Positions 1 through 10,424 of a stretch of 64,000 nucleotides of DNA are shown here, piece after piece. Below the pieces are notes generated by a model. The model was given only the letters and a program-made list of their open reading frames with translations, was not told where the DNA came from and ran no database searches. Origin of the DNA: Cydia pomonella. Lineage: Eukaryota; Arthropoda; Insecta; Lepidoptera; Tortricidae. The stretch covers positions 1,172,832 to 1,236,831 of the forward strand of contig NC_084722.1 in assembly GCF_033807575.1 (NCBI RefSeq). Reading direction: 5' to 3'. Each line of letters opens with the position of its first letter. Within the stretch, counting starts at the first letter, position 1. Made by a program: the position numbers and the translations under genes.

Positions 1-315
1 AGGGTGTAATAGATACAGTATAATATAAAAATGAAAAACAATATTACGTGGTAACAACATAAACAACTTGCGTCGGGCAGCGCAGAATAAATTCCGTCTG
101 GCTCGCGGGCGATGTCGACGGAACGGCGCGCAATGAGCGAGCGCACGAGTCTTGCGTCTGTGTGCGCGCACTCACACTTAGATAGCTCCGGCTCCCGCCC
201 ACCGCAGCGCGACAGAAACATAGCTTCAAAAATTCGAGATTTGAAAAGTTGCTCAGCTAGGAATTGCTCTTAAATAAATTAACTGAGCCTACTTTTCGAT
301 ATAATTAGAAATGGG
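1..315. other. No gene seen; GC-rich patch at about 60-205
   Basis: I see no convincing coding exon here. Bases 60-205 are clearly richer in G+C and CpG than the surrounding AT-rich DNA, which could mark a 5' UTR or promoter on the - strand, but no splice-linked reading frame supports this. Confidence 0.3.
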
Positions 316-552
316 TTAGACTGCCCTGAACTGTTATCTGGCTTATCGTTTCGAGTTCCAAGACGTCGAACTCGACACACAACTCTGTTTCATGTTCCCT
401 TCCACTCCACTAACTATGGTTCTAACGCCGTCTTATCACGGATCCCACACTTGTATAACACCGAATTCTGCTCTGCCGATCCTTTTGTAGGGTCTGAGTA
501 TAAATTTAAAAAATACATATATTCCGTTTTGCTCAGAGATAACGAAAATTAA
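316..552 (+). pseudogene. LINE reverse transcriptase, C-terminal fragment
   Basis: An open stretch of 78 codons ends at TAA (550-552). It reads LDCPELLSGLSFRVP, then a TNYGSNA-type motif and a short hydrophobic tail. This is the pattern of the C-terminal end of Jockey-like (Daphne-type) lepidopteran LINE polyproteins: CPELL, then R-x-R, then N-Y-x-S-N. The upstream frame is broken by stops, so it is a 5'-truncated dead copy. The family assignment is from remembered motifs, not a search. Confidence 0.6.
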
Positions 553-1120
553 TATAAAATCCGTTTTGTATTATTTTTGCCACTTGTTCTAATTCGTTCG
601 TAAAATAAGAAAACAAGTACAAATCTTACAATAATAATATCTAAGTAGGCATATCATAACTTCTTCAAGCTATGTGTTGATGGGTACCTACTAGGGAAAT
701 GCAATGCAATTTGTTGGAGGTTTTTTTTTTTTTTTTAAAGGAGTTTCTTTCTAAATGTTGAAATTTTTATTTCTTACTACCTAATTCTACCATTAATAAA
801 AATTCAGTTCAAATACTATGTTCAGGTATTTATTTGGATATGTTACTAATGCAAATTTTATGGTCTTTTACCAAAAGTAAATTAAACTCGATTATTCATT
901 AAGTACATATTTTACGACCGGTACGTATTTTTAAGGTTTCGAGCATTTGTGTGTATATTGTACATTTTCGTCGTTTTTAATTTTTTTTGTTATTTTACTT
1001 TGTTATGTATTGCAATTTAATGGATGACTGTCATTGGCCTTCTTTTATGTAAGCATTTATATGTTTAGTTATATTTACGGCTGTTGTTATCCTGAATACC
1101 AATAAAATAAAAATAAAATA
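553..1120. other. AT-rich, no gene; A-rich LINE-like tail near 1060-1120
   Basis: No coding signal is visible. The stretch ends in an AATAAAATAAAAATAAA-like tail at about 1103-1120, which looks like the 3' tail of a retro-element lying on the + strand. Confidence 0.35.
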
Positions 1121-1274
1121 AACTGCCAAATAAAACTTCCTGTAAAACTTAGCACTTTATCTACCAGTTAAGCTTATTTGAAGATTGTGAAACGCCAACG
1201 ATGACTTTCTTCATCAGATAAGTGGCAAGTAGCTTATTCAGGACTTTATTTCGACATTGTGAAATATAGACCCT
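1121..1274. mobile_element. MITE copy (shares sequence with 27604-27800)
   Basis: Bases 1160-1245 are nearly identical to 27700-27780, including the core around TTTGAAGATTGTGAAACGCC. Its right end, on the - strand, begins GGGTCTATATTTCACAATGT and resembles the left end of the 27.6-kb copy (GGGCCTGTTTCACAA), so the two define one short inverted-repeat family. The left end here is missing, cut at an A-rich tail. Confidence 0.55.
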
Positions 1275-2562
1275 TATTATAGGTATTTTTAGGTATCAAC
1301 ACCTACTGAGCAGGTACCCGTTATTTTCTTCGGTGTAAGAGTGGCTAGTGGCTACAAGGCAAGTACTTTAAGGTTCCTTTAATGAATAATTTAAATTGAA
1401 ATGCAAAATACTAAATCGATCTTTACCAGTTAAAGCAGTCATATACCAAATGTAAAACACCCAATTGGCCAATCAGCTGAAAAGCCGCAATATACGGGAG
1501 TTAGCGTGGTTTATTCTTAACATATATTATAGCTAAGTGAAGTATAATATGAGTTTTCAAATTAATTCAAAAATAAATGCCTATAAAAACTAAATAGCAA
1601 TGCGATTGATGCACTACTCGCTATGACTCAAACGACGCAGGCGCCTCAGTCACCCGATAATCCTTTAAGGATAATATTTTCAAAGAATAACTATACCTAT
1701 TGTACATTCAAAAGATTCTATTTGTGACTCATTTCGTACCTCGCAAAGAGAAAAATGCGAAGTCGCCATGTCATACAAACATAGCCCTCATTGTCCTGAA
1801 ATGAAAATATTTTGACGCTATTTGTTTTATATACAGCTATACGTTTGATTTTTTTCGAATTTTTAATTATTATAAGAGTTAGAAGCATTTAGAAAAATGT
1901 ACAAAATCTGTTTTTCGTTCCTAATTCTTACAATAAGTAATCGAAAAAGTCAAACGCAGGGACATAGCTATGGTTATTATATATCAAATTATGTAAAAAT
2001 ATTTTCCATATGTCAATTTACAGACAGAAAAATGACTACGTGTGTATGATGAAGCACCCGTCCCCTATAAGTACGTTTTCAAACATGACATACCTGATGA
2101 TACCGCAAGATATTAATAATGTTAACTTAGTAAATTGTGATAACTTACAGAACCCTATTCTTCAAAAACGTTAGCAGGTACCTATGTATTTAAGTTAAGG
2201 GCAGGTAGTCTCACCTTTCACGCCGGCGTCCCAACGGGAACAACCTATTATTTGGTATCCCTCAAGCCCAAAGGCCATCGATATGTATTTGCGATTTGGA
2301 GCAGACACTTAAACACATCGTTAAAATTGGTGATGTCCGGTTGATGAGAAGAGGCGGATGAAATTAGAAAGGAACAAAAAATTTGACGCTATTAAATCTA
2401 TTCCCAGTCTACCATAACTTGTTTTTTTTTTTAAATGGAGAGTAAATAGACATCTTTTATATAAGCTTGTTCCATCCTAGATTGCATCGGCACAAAGCAA
2501 ACTTGTGAAGGAAGATATCGCGATGGCGCGGGTTTTGACGTTTTTCGTCAATTTCTCTGAAA
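1275..2562. other. No gene seen
   Basis: AT-rich DNA without a believable exon on either strand. It contains short direct and inverted similarities to other repeats in the window, but no element with clear ends. Confidence 0.4.
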
Positions 2563-2606
2563 ATATACCTACTTCTGTTAAAATATACCTACTTCTGTTA
2601 AGATAT
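2563..2606 (+). repeat. 20-bp tandem repeat, left block (2 copies)
   Basis: Two copies of a 20-bp unit, AATATACCTACTTCTGTTAA. The same unit resumes at 3071, so the array has been split by the insertion at 2607-3070. Confidence 0.75.
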
Positions 2607-3070
2607 ATAAGATACTCGTTATGCTAGTAATGCATTTATTAAGCGTGTTTGTAAACTGTTTAATAATAATGAAAAACTCACAGATGTGGATATATTTAAC
2701 TGTACAACTACTTTACTGAAAAAAGCATTCACATGATATGTATTAAGAATACCTAAATAAGCATATTTTTTCTAATAATTGAGATATATGCATCTTTGGT
2801 TGTTATTTAGCTTAAATTTCACATGACTTTGATGTTCACTTTTATTTTTAGGTATTAATCAACTTGTACTGTATATAGACAAGCTGTAGATATTTGTTTA
2901 AAGTATTGTAAAAATTGTTTGCATTTATATACTATATTTTTGTATTTAAAAAGTGCATTAGCTTCGTATTTTGATATGTAAATTAAGGAAACTATAGGTC
3001 AATTTACTGCTGCTTAATCTACTGTTCAATGTTATTGAATGACTGTTTGTTTCTGAATAAAAGATAAAAA
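2607..3070 (+). mobile_element. LINE 3' fragment inserted in a 20-bp satellite
   Basis: An open stretch at 2617-2736 reads RYASNAFIKRVCKLFNNNEK and continues to a stop (TGA). That is the C-terminal end of a Jockey-like LINE polyprotein, related in pattern to the fragment at 316-552. It is followed by a 3' UTR ending in AATAAAAGATAAAAAAA at about 3057-3072. It separates two blocks of the same 20-bp tandem repeat, so it is a retrotransposed, strongly 5'-truncated copy. Confidence 0.55.
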
Positions 3071-3175
3071 AATACCTACTTCTGTTAAAATATTCCTACT
3101 CCTGTTAAAATATACCTACTTCTGTTAAAATATACCTACTTCTGTTAAAATACACCTACTTCTGTTAAAATTTTG
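3071..3175 (+). repeat. 20-bp tandem repeat, right block (5 copies)
   Basis: Five copies of a 20-bp unit (ACCTACTTCTGTTAAAATAT with small variants). It is the continuation of the block at 2563-2606. Confidence 0.85.
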
Positions 3176-3545
3176 CGTAACGCTATAAAATTGAAAATAC
3201 AATGTAAACTTATAACGTTTCATTCCCTATAACATTGATATTTTTTGGCTCTAGTTGGTTTACTTTAATTATAATTTCTCTCTATTTCACGAAGAGTCTC
3301 CATGACCAAAGATAATTTGAAATAGAGGTGGATTGTCAAAGGAAACTTTGCAGTCACATTAAATTTACTGCCATCTTTCGACACATGATTAAAAATTTTA
3401 GCATGCCATTTGACTTTGATGTTATTCTTTCACTGATATGTGTTAAATTTGTTAAATATCAAAAAGTGGCGCCATATAAGAGATCAAAGGCAAAAGGTAT
3501 AGCGGTATCGTTTCGATCAGATCGATTTTTGATCGGATCTTAATA
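3176..3545. other. No gene seen
   Basis: A 71-codon frame at 3328-3543 has no recognisable domain and no splice context. I treat it as chance. Confidence 0.4.
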
Positions 3546-3549
3546 AATA

Positions 3550-3787
3550 ATAAATAAATAAATATTATAGGACATTATTACACAAATTGACTAAGTCCCA
3601 CAGTAAGCTCAATAAGGCTTGTGTTGAGGGTACTTAGACAACGACATATATAATATATAAATATTTATAAATACTTAAATACATAGAAAACACCCATGAC
3701 TCAGGAACAAATATCCATGCTCATCACAATAAATGCCCTTACCAGGATTTGAACCTCGGGACCATCGGCTTCGTAGGCAGGGTCACT
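3550..3787 (-). mobile_element. tRNA-derived SINE (family A)
   Basis: The - strand carries a tRNA-like head with a B-box (GGTTCAAATCC type), then a body, then an AT-rich tail with TAAATAAATAAAT. The same sequence recurs at 26444, 32540, 40383 and 51107, with fragments at 21528, 55281 and 56631. In the better copies the A-box reads TGGCCTAGTGG. This copy has lost the outermost head. Confidence 0.75.
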
Positions 3788-4264
3788 TTTAATTGAGAAT
3801 GACACATATTAGCAAGTATACTAACTACTAAAACGTGAATCGTACAGAAAACTGTACCCGCAAAAAACGGGATGTTCAATTGTTCAGTGAGAAAGAGCTC
3901 TAAAGATATATAAGCTATATTTGACCTAGTATGATCCACGAATTACGCGCTTACTTCATGTAAACCCGAAACCCCACAATTCGCCTCAAATCCGGCGAAT
4001 GTGAAGCAATTCCCCCATTTGGGGGGATTCCGCTCGGTCAAGCGCGAAACTTGCACGATTTCCCTTAAATTCCGATAATAGGGCACGGGAATGATTATTG
4101 AATTTCTAAAGACGTTGGAAAGTTCTATTCTGAGATGTCAATCTAAGTATATTTTAACAAATCGCTCGTTATTATAAGTCGACATATTTCGCTTCATAAG
4201 GAGAAGCTTCAACTGGAATCATACTTTGACTGACCAACACAAACTCACACAGACGTCATAATTA
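3788..4264. other. No gene seen
   Basis: AT-rich DNA with one GC-richer patch at about 3960-4090. No exon or bounded repeat is recognisable. Confidence 0.35.
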
Positions 4265-5400
4265 TAATCCTGAAGGCAGGGATAAACTAAGCCCATGTAC
4301 AACGTATGCAACGCATTATGTAAATCTGAACCCTCAAATTTGTATGCTTGGAGACTATACTCGTCATGCGTTGCGTTGCGTATGAAAATTATGTTTTCAC
4401 GTCAGCAGCTCCAACAAGGGTAATTTGCTGCTTAAAAACAGTGAGCAAAATCGCATTTTGCTCACCGAGTGAGACAAAATAACATTCAAGTGACCTTTAG
4501 ATTCGAATGTCATTTCAACGTGCGGGGCCTAATACAAGTTCGAAATATTTGGATTCTATTGTCTTTATCCCTTTCACGTCATTAGCAAAAAGAAAGAGAC
4601 AAAAAAGTGCATACGTAATTCAACGGTATATTGACGGTTTATAATAGACCCCCCAAATAAGTCAGACCGCATCGTTCCAAAACACCCTACGAGTCTTCAT
4701 TCGTAATAATTAATTAATGAAATAAAAGTTTAAAATTTAATAAAAACCATATTTTACGTATTTTATTATACAATCAAAACAATGAACGTATACAAATTTA
4801 CGCAATTGCAGTAAATAATTCTACTTAACTACTTTTAACGATCTCTACTATAGTTGACAAATAGTAGTATCCGCAACTCGGACCGGATCTTACAGTTTTT
4901 TTTTTACAATAAAAAGTTGTCGATTGAACTGTCAATTGATGTTCGTTAATTCATTATTCTCGTATTATTTTATTGAAATTTCTTTCGTTTTGTTTTACTG
5001 CGGTAATTAAAGTTAATTGTTAGAATACCTTCAGAAAACATGAGTGAAATAGTGATCCGTCCGTCTGGATTACATTTTTTCAGGTTGTATTTTTTGATGG
5101 CTGACTGACGTGAAAAATTTTGTGTACTACACGAGATCAAAGTTATTTACATCTCGTGCGCTTTTGAATCCCTTACTACGCTTAAGATTCTAAATTAGAT
5201 TCACTCGCTACGCTCGTGAATCTATTATAGAATCTTTCGCTTGCACGGGACTCAAAACCAGCACTCGAAGAAATATCAAACTTTGCTCTCTTGTTGTACA
5301 AATAACTATTCCAAGTATACAAATTTCAGGGTTCAGCTTTTATACCGCATTGCATACGTTGCATACGTGATGGCATTTAGTCCGTGCCTTAAAGGATTAC
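4265..5400. mobile_element. Decayed inverted-repeat element, about 1.1 kb
   Basis: About 75 bp at the left end (around 4265-4350) and the reverse complement of 5320-5400 align with mismatches. Shared blocks are TAATCCT, AAGGCA, CGTATGCAACG, CTGAACCCT and AAATTTGTAT. The interior has no transposase-like frame, so this is a non-autonomous or decayed DNA element. Between 5095 and 5330 lie palindromic words (for example ACACGAGAT and ATCTCGTG) found in other lepidopteran repeats. No target duplication was identified. Confidence 0.5.
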
Positions 5401-5469
5401 CATAGATCGACCATAATTACTCCCTCATTTTCTCCCATTTCATATACTTAGTTTTGGTAATCTTATACC

Positions 5470-5660
5470 TTTAAACAAGCAATTCTTGTATATATCAGTA
5501 TATAAATATATATATTTTTTATATTTCGGGGAGCTCGGAAACGGCTCTAACGATTTCGATGAAATTTGCTATATATGGGGGTTTTCAAGGGCGTACATTC
5601 GATCTAGCTAGGTTTTATCTCTAAGAAATTTTTGAGTTTTAATATGTTTAACGAGCAAAG
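5470..5660 (+). repeat. Dispersed repeat shared with 40741-40930
   Basis: Both copies begin with TTATACCTTTAAAC, AGCAATTCTTGTATATA and a TA-rich run, then CTCGGAAACGGCTCTAACGA and a shared 60-bp continuation. Class unknown; it has no coding content. Confidence 0.6.
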
Positions 5661-5897
5661 CTCGGTCTCCCAGATATTTAAATCTTATAAATATAGACAC
5701 GTATTCTGTAGGTAGCCGATAAAAACAGCCAGTAAACGTCCGAGTACTCATCACTGTCTAGTAAATATCATCTTTAAAAATAAGTCACTGTCAATAGAGA
5801 TGACAGCAGGGCGTCATGCAAAACCATTAAATCTCCGCCAAAATAACTTCCTTTCCTTGCCCACTTCTACCTTAAAAATATTTCACTCCGGACCACA

Positions 5898-6047
5898 CTG
5901 ATGTGCATAAAAATCTTTAATAAACTTCCGCAGTCAATAAAAGAAATAGAAAATTCAAAACTATTCAATAAAGCACTTAACATACATCTAAAAGACAAAT
6001 CTTTCTATACGCTGCTGGAGTTTTTTGATAATGAAACGTTAAATTAA
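5898..6047 (+). pseudogene. LINE C-terminal fragment (CR1/L2-like)
   Basis: An open stretch to TAA at 6045-6047 includes IFNKLPQSIKEIENSKLFNK and then FYTLLEFFD. This is the (I/V)(F/Y)N-x-LP ... KF-K ... FY motif that ends many CR1/L2-like LINE polyproteins. About 190 bp of 3' UTR follows, ending at ATTGCAATAAATGCTTTG and a CTTGT microsatellite tail near 6236. The 5' portion is absent. Confidence 0.6.
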
Positions 6048-6236
6048 TACCTATGCTAAGAGTAGGTAACTTAGCTCTAAAGTACTGCCTGTGATCTCAA
6101 ATAATTGTCTGTAAATCTTTGTACTAGTTTGTTATTTAGTTATAAGACTGCTGCGCTCTTGCAGGATACATATTATGTAATTTTGTGTACTTACCTAATA
6201 TGATTGCAATAAATGCTTTGTCTTGTCTTGTCTTTC
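6048..6236 (+). mobile_element. 3' UTR and (TTGTC)n tail of the LINE fragment
   Basis: This continues directly from the pseudogene ending at 6047. It closes with an AATAAA-like signal and a short CTTGT repeat, the type of microsatellite tail used by CR1/L2-like elements. Confidence 0.5.
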
Positions 6237-6472
6237 ATTAGGCATTAGCATGTCAAGCAGTAGAGCGCTTACCTTATAAGATACTAACGTGCTACCAACT
6301 TTTATATTACATATAAGTTAATTTACCTCAAAGTGATTGTGGGACTCGACACTCTCGATGTCCATCCGGCTCATAATAACACTTACTGCGACCACATATG
6401 CTGTCTTATCACTGTCACTGGCAGGGTTATCCCAAGGCCGATTCTTAACACGAAAGTTCACACACACACGCA
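6237..6472. other. No gene seen
   Basis: Overlapping 63-66-codon frames on both strands have no recognisable domain. Confidence 0.35.
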
Positions 6473-6590
6473 CACTGAAATGCATTAATGAAATGATTAA
6501 CTCTTTAAAATTATACACTGAAATGTAGTAATGAAATGATTAACTCTTTAAAATTATACACTGAAATGCAGTAATGAAATGATTTGACTT
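6473..6590. repeat. 43-bp tandem repeat, about 2.7 copies
   Basis: CACTGAAATG blocks start at 6473, 6516 and 6559, giving a 43-bp period with only a few differences between copies. Confidence 0.8.
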
Positions 6591-6625
6591 TAAACCTTTG
6601 GTATTATATGTTATATTATAATTTT

Positions 6626-7232
6626 ATGGCGGTTATCGCATTTCACATCGAGGAATTCGCGTGCGGCGAAGACGGTACGGTGGTGTGGTTTGCTTCGCTA
6701 ACATATATATAAGGACGCTAATGGTGCTAGTTCAGAGGTGTCACTCACGAATTCGAGCCAATCGTGCAGTCTATCGCAACTAGTTGCGACCAATCGCGCG
6801 CGTGACGCGAACTCGTCAACCAATCGCGTTGTGGCGTTAGACTGTACGATTGGCGTGTGCGTGACACCGCTGTACTGGCCCCATTCTTATTGCCCGTAAG
6901 GCCAGTCCTTAGATATATGTCAATGGTTTGCTCCGTATCTTCGTCCGGAGATGCGGTGCCCGACGAACGGCGTATATCAACAAAATTCCGAACGGTTCTA
7001 TGGAGCTCGGTGTGGCATACCATGAGGCCGGCATCGCATCTCCGTCTGAAAGCGCGAACCGTCGTGCAATTCGCACCTTCGCACGAAGAGGTGCAGCCAA
7101 TGGGTTAATCATACGGGTTTTGCATACGGGTATTGCATAGGTACAAATCAAGATACTACCAGTACAAAGTTAAAAACCGCAGTACCGGACGCCGCTCCGA
7201 AGTGCAGAGTGGTGTGATAATGATAACCGCCC
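6626..7232. mobile_element. Composite inverted-repeat element with a nested MITE
   Basis: The ends carry TGGCGGTTATC (left) and GATAACCGCC (right) in inverted orientation. Inside, 6705-6926 is a truncated copy of the palindromic MITE at 55822-56075 (shared GTCACTCACGAATTCGAGCC and ACATATATCTAAGGAC-type end). Bases 6940-7090 carry several overlapping frames on both strands, which are a product of the CpG-rich palindromic sequence and not genes. Confidence 0.5.
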
Positions 7233-7496
7233 AAAACTATGCTATTATTTAAGAAGCATCCATTTTGAAATAGGTTATCCATTAGAAATCTGAAATTTAA
7301 AATTAATTAGGTAGAGTCCGTCAAGAGAGTCGGAAAGCTAATTTCTCGATACGGCGTAAAGGTAAGGAAGTACCCATAGACCTAATATTTTCATAAGAAT
7401 TCGCGCTTTACGATGGCACTTTAAAACTCTGTTGCTTGGCAAATCGATGTAGAGTTAACTTGGTCTGACTCAAATTGTTACTGTTTAATTACTGTA
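7233..7496. other. No gene seen
   Basis: Short AT-rich stretch without exon or repeat boundaries. Confidence 0.3.
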
Positions 7497-7626
7497 CAGT
7501 CAAAGTATTAAAATTCGACACGGACAAAGTGCCAAAAATATGTAAACACTATTAATGTATGGGCAATAAAATCGTGTATACATAATTTTGGCACTTTGTC
7601 CGTGTCGATATTTAACGCCTTGACTG
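7497..7626. mobile_element. Mariner-type MITE, 130 bp, TA target site
   Basis: Inverted repeats of about 40 bp include CAGTCAA at the tips and CGACACGGACAAAGTGCCAA further in. They are flanked on both sides by TA (7495-7496 and 7627-7628). TA duplication and CAGT tips are the Tc1/mariner signature. Confidence 0.7.
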
Positions 7627-8325
7627 TACAATACATCAACTTGTACTGTATTTGCTACTAAGGTACATATAGCAAAGATCAATCTTCCCATCTCACTAAA
7701 TTGAAAGAGATAAAACACTTCTTATGTCAGAAGTTACGAGTACATTACAACGTTCTTACTACCTTGCAATAAGGTCGACATTATATATTTTTGAATACCT
7801 AGTCTACAATATTAGAATACGAAGTTTTATAGATATGCTTTCATGCAGTAATGCGTACTTAGTAACTTAGACTCAACCTGGATGCTTCAAATCTTAAAAA
7901 TCAAACAAAATGAACACAGTAACACTCTTTTACCTAAATATTTAATAGTCACAGCTAAAATCACAGCTTTCTTGATATTCACAAACGATTTTCAAATAAT
8001 CATTTCCATAATTAAGCACTTCACACGATTTAATCTTTATCTCCTAAACCCTTTATTTATAGCCACTACAGTATATCTAAAATTGAATATTTTATACGTT
8101 TTTCAGTAAAATTCGCGACGTGTTACTTCGGTCCGTGACAGCTGACTAGATTAGATGACAGGCGGGTAGTTCGCGCATGCGTATTGCGGTTTTGTTGAGG
8201 GGTTGTCTGCGGGGGTGGCTAGGGGTATTAATTTGCTTTTCTTAGCTGCATCTTGGAATTGTAAATGTATCTTAAGAGGGTAGAAAAGCGGTAAATAACG
8301 GTACTTTTTCTATGAAATTATATTT
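7627..8325. other. No gene seen
   Basis: AT-rich DNA with a GC-richer patch at 8110-8225. The 75-codon frame at 7882-8109 is hydrophobic from AT-rich codons and has no motif. Confidence 0.35.
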
Positions 8326-8662
8326 CGAGAAAAAACGTTTTCCACTAACTAAATCTTACCACATCACTTTGATTTTGATGTCGATCGCTTCAGCATAATA
8401 TATTCTAGGTTTCGCTTTAAATATATGTATATATTCTTCTAAATATTTTTCATTCTCCATTATTTTTTAGTATGTGAGAAACTAGGTTTATAGGATTTCC
8501 TTGTTTTTTCAAAATTTGCAATACAAAAAATATAGAGTCTGTTTGGAAAGAGAAGAGTCGTGTGGGGCACACAATAAACCTAGATTTTCATTATGTTAAT
8601 AACATACTAAAAAATCATGGAGAATTGAAAATAATTAGAAGTAGAAAAACGTTTTCTCTTTT
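8326..8662. repeat. Long imperfect inverted repeat
   Basis: Bases 8430-8492 and the reverse complement of 8577-8645 match closely (shared ATTCTCCAT, TTTTTTAGTATGT, CTAGGTTTAT), and the GAGAAAA..CGTTTT blocks at 8325 and 8660 extend the pairing. It looks like a MITE of unknown type, with a non-palindromic centre at about 8500-8575. Confidence 0.55.
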
Positions 8663-9619
8663 TGTACGGCGTTTTGTCGTTCACGTGCTATACTTGCCTC
8701 TTAAATCTACAACAAAACAGTCTTAAAGACAGGTAGCCTACTGCGGCGTACGGACGGATCCTACAGGTTGCTCCCAACAAATAGTTAAGCGCGTGAGTTC
8801 AAACCTCCTCCGAAATTTTCAGTACCTATCAGTAGTCTGCTGGATTGACAGTTTTTAGTAAATAATGTCAAACGATCTTGATTTTCCTGAGGATCAAATG
8901 TCTATATAGGACTCATGGCATTTAAGCAACACAAAGATCAGAAATGAGAGTTAAAGTCTGACGTTCGCACTCGACGATTGAAACGCCTCTAACAATATTA
9001 TAATGTGATGTGACGTCACATCATATGAGTCTGTCCTAAATGTATGGAAGATCAAGGAAATTGCCATTTTGACTCTGAAATATTGCGTTTATGTGTATAG
9101 TTGTCATACAATTTATTTTTCAATAAAATGTATGGTATCGTATGGTACCATTTTTTTATCTATTTTTTAAAGACAAAAAAAATATTTTTAGACTTTGGCG
9201 CCTCAATAAAAATTTTTGGATTCCACCTTTTTATAATGGATGGCTCATTTTCTATCCATTTAACTAAATTTTGTTATAATATTCAACATGTGTCAAGTAC
9301 CCAATTGCCCCGCGTGCCCGCACTCGTGCTCTGAATCTGACTTGAGAGATGCCACGGTCCGGGCTGTCAGCACCGCTGCTTTCTGGGCATCCACTGTTCA
9401 GGGGAACCTCGACACGAGAGAAGACGAGAAGTAGGTACCTATGTAATATAATTAAGATTTTCCCATCACGACACGTTTGTTATATTTGTTTTTGCGACTT
9501 CCCGAGTTTCCCGATATATTGGATATTTATTATGTAAATGACTAACAGGCCAATTCGAACGTACACTGTTCTCAGGATGATATCTAACTGATGTCATTCA
9601 GTTATTGTTTTTTAATTTT
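8663..9619. other. No gene seen
   Basis: Frames at 9101-9334 and 9349-9537 have no motif, no splice context and low-complexity composition. I could not delimit a repeat here. Confidence 0.35.
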
Positions 9620-9735
9620 TAATACCACGACGGTGGCAAACAAGCATACGGCCCGCCTGATGGTAAGCAGTCACCGCAGCCTATGGACGCCTGCAACTCC
9701 AGAGGTGTTACATGCGCTTTGCCGACCCTTTAAAA
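9620..9735 (-). mobile_element. Retro-repeat family C, 3' fragment
   Basis: Contains GGTGGCAAACAAGCATAC and CCCGCCTGATGGTAAGCAGT, the 3' end of family C (complete example 52710-53070), lying on the - strand. Confidence 0.6.
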
Positions 9736-9894
9736 ACCTCTACACTCCTTTTCCATACTGTAGACCCTCGGGAAAACCTCGGAATATTGTGCGTATCGCT
9801 CGTACTTGTCAGTACATGTATTGGGACGGGCGAGACGCGAGATCACTAAATAACATGATTCAAATATCATTTTGATATCAGTGTAATAATGACA

Positions 9895-10250
9895 CATCCC
9901 GACCCCGGTATGTCCGTAATCGACGTCTAAAGAGAGGTAAGTATGGTCATTGTGAATGTCAGCTCGCTTTGTGTGGTAGTGCACAGCACAGCGGATGTCA
10001 TTCCAGTTCTAGAGCAGAGCCCAACTGGGGAAGTACCTCCACCTTACAGAAAACCGCAGCCAAATAACACTAGACCCTACTCATAGTGTTGTGTTCCTGC
10101 CGGTGAGTAAGATTGCCAGAGCTTAACGAGGGCGCGGAGTGTTTGGGTCGACAACGCGCATGTAACTCCTCTGGAGTTGCAAGCGTCAATAGGCTACGGA
10201 GAGTGTTTACTACCAGGCGGACCGTATGCTTGTTTGCCATCGACGTAGTA
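9895..10250 (+). mobile_element. Retro-repeat family C copy
   Basis: From AAAGAGAGGTAAGTATGG through AACACTAGACCCTACTCATA to TTTGCCATCGACGTAGTATA it matches the copies at 25050, 51690 and 52710. The family ends in A-runs, so it is a retro-element 3' end or a SINE. It lies head to head with the fragment at 9620-9735. Confidence 0.6.
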
Positions 10251-10424
10251 TAAATAAAACCTCGTTTTGCCTCTACGAAGCTTTTACGCTACATGCCGGG
10301 AAACGCTACGCCATTGCGCTACGAACGTACCTCAGCGGTGTATGAGTTAATCTTGTTCCCTTCCCGTCACAATAGGGAATATTACGCAAAACTTCGTTAT
10401 TTGCCTCTCTATCACTCTTCCATA

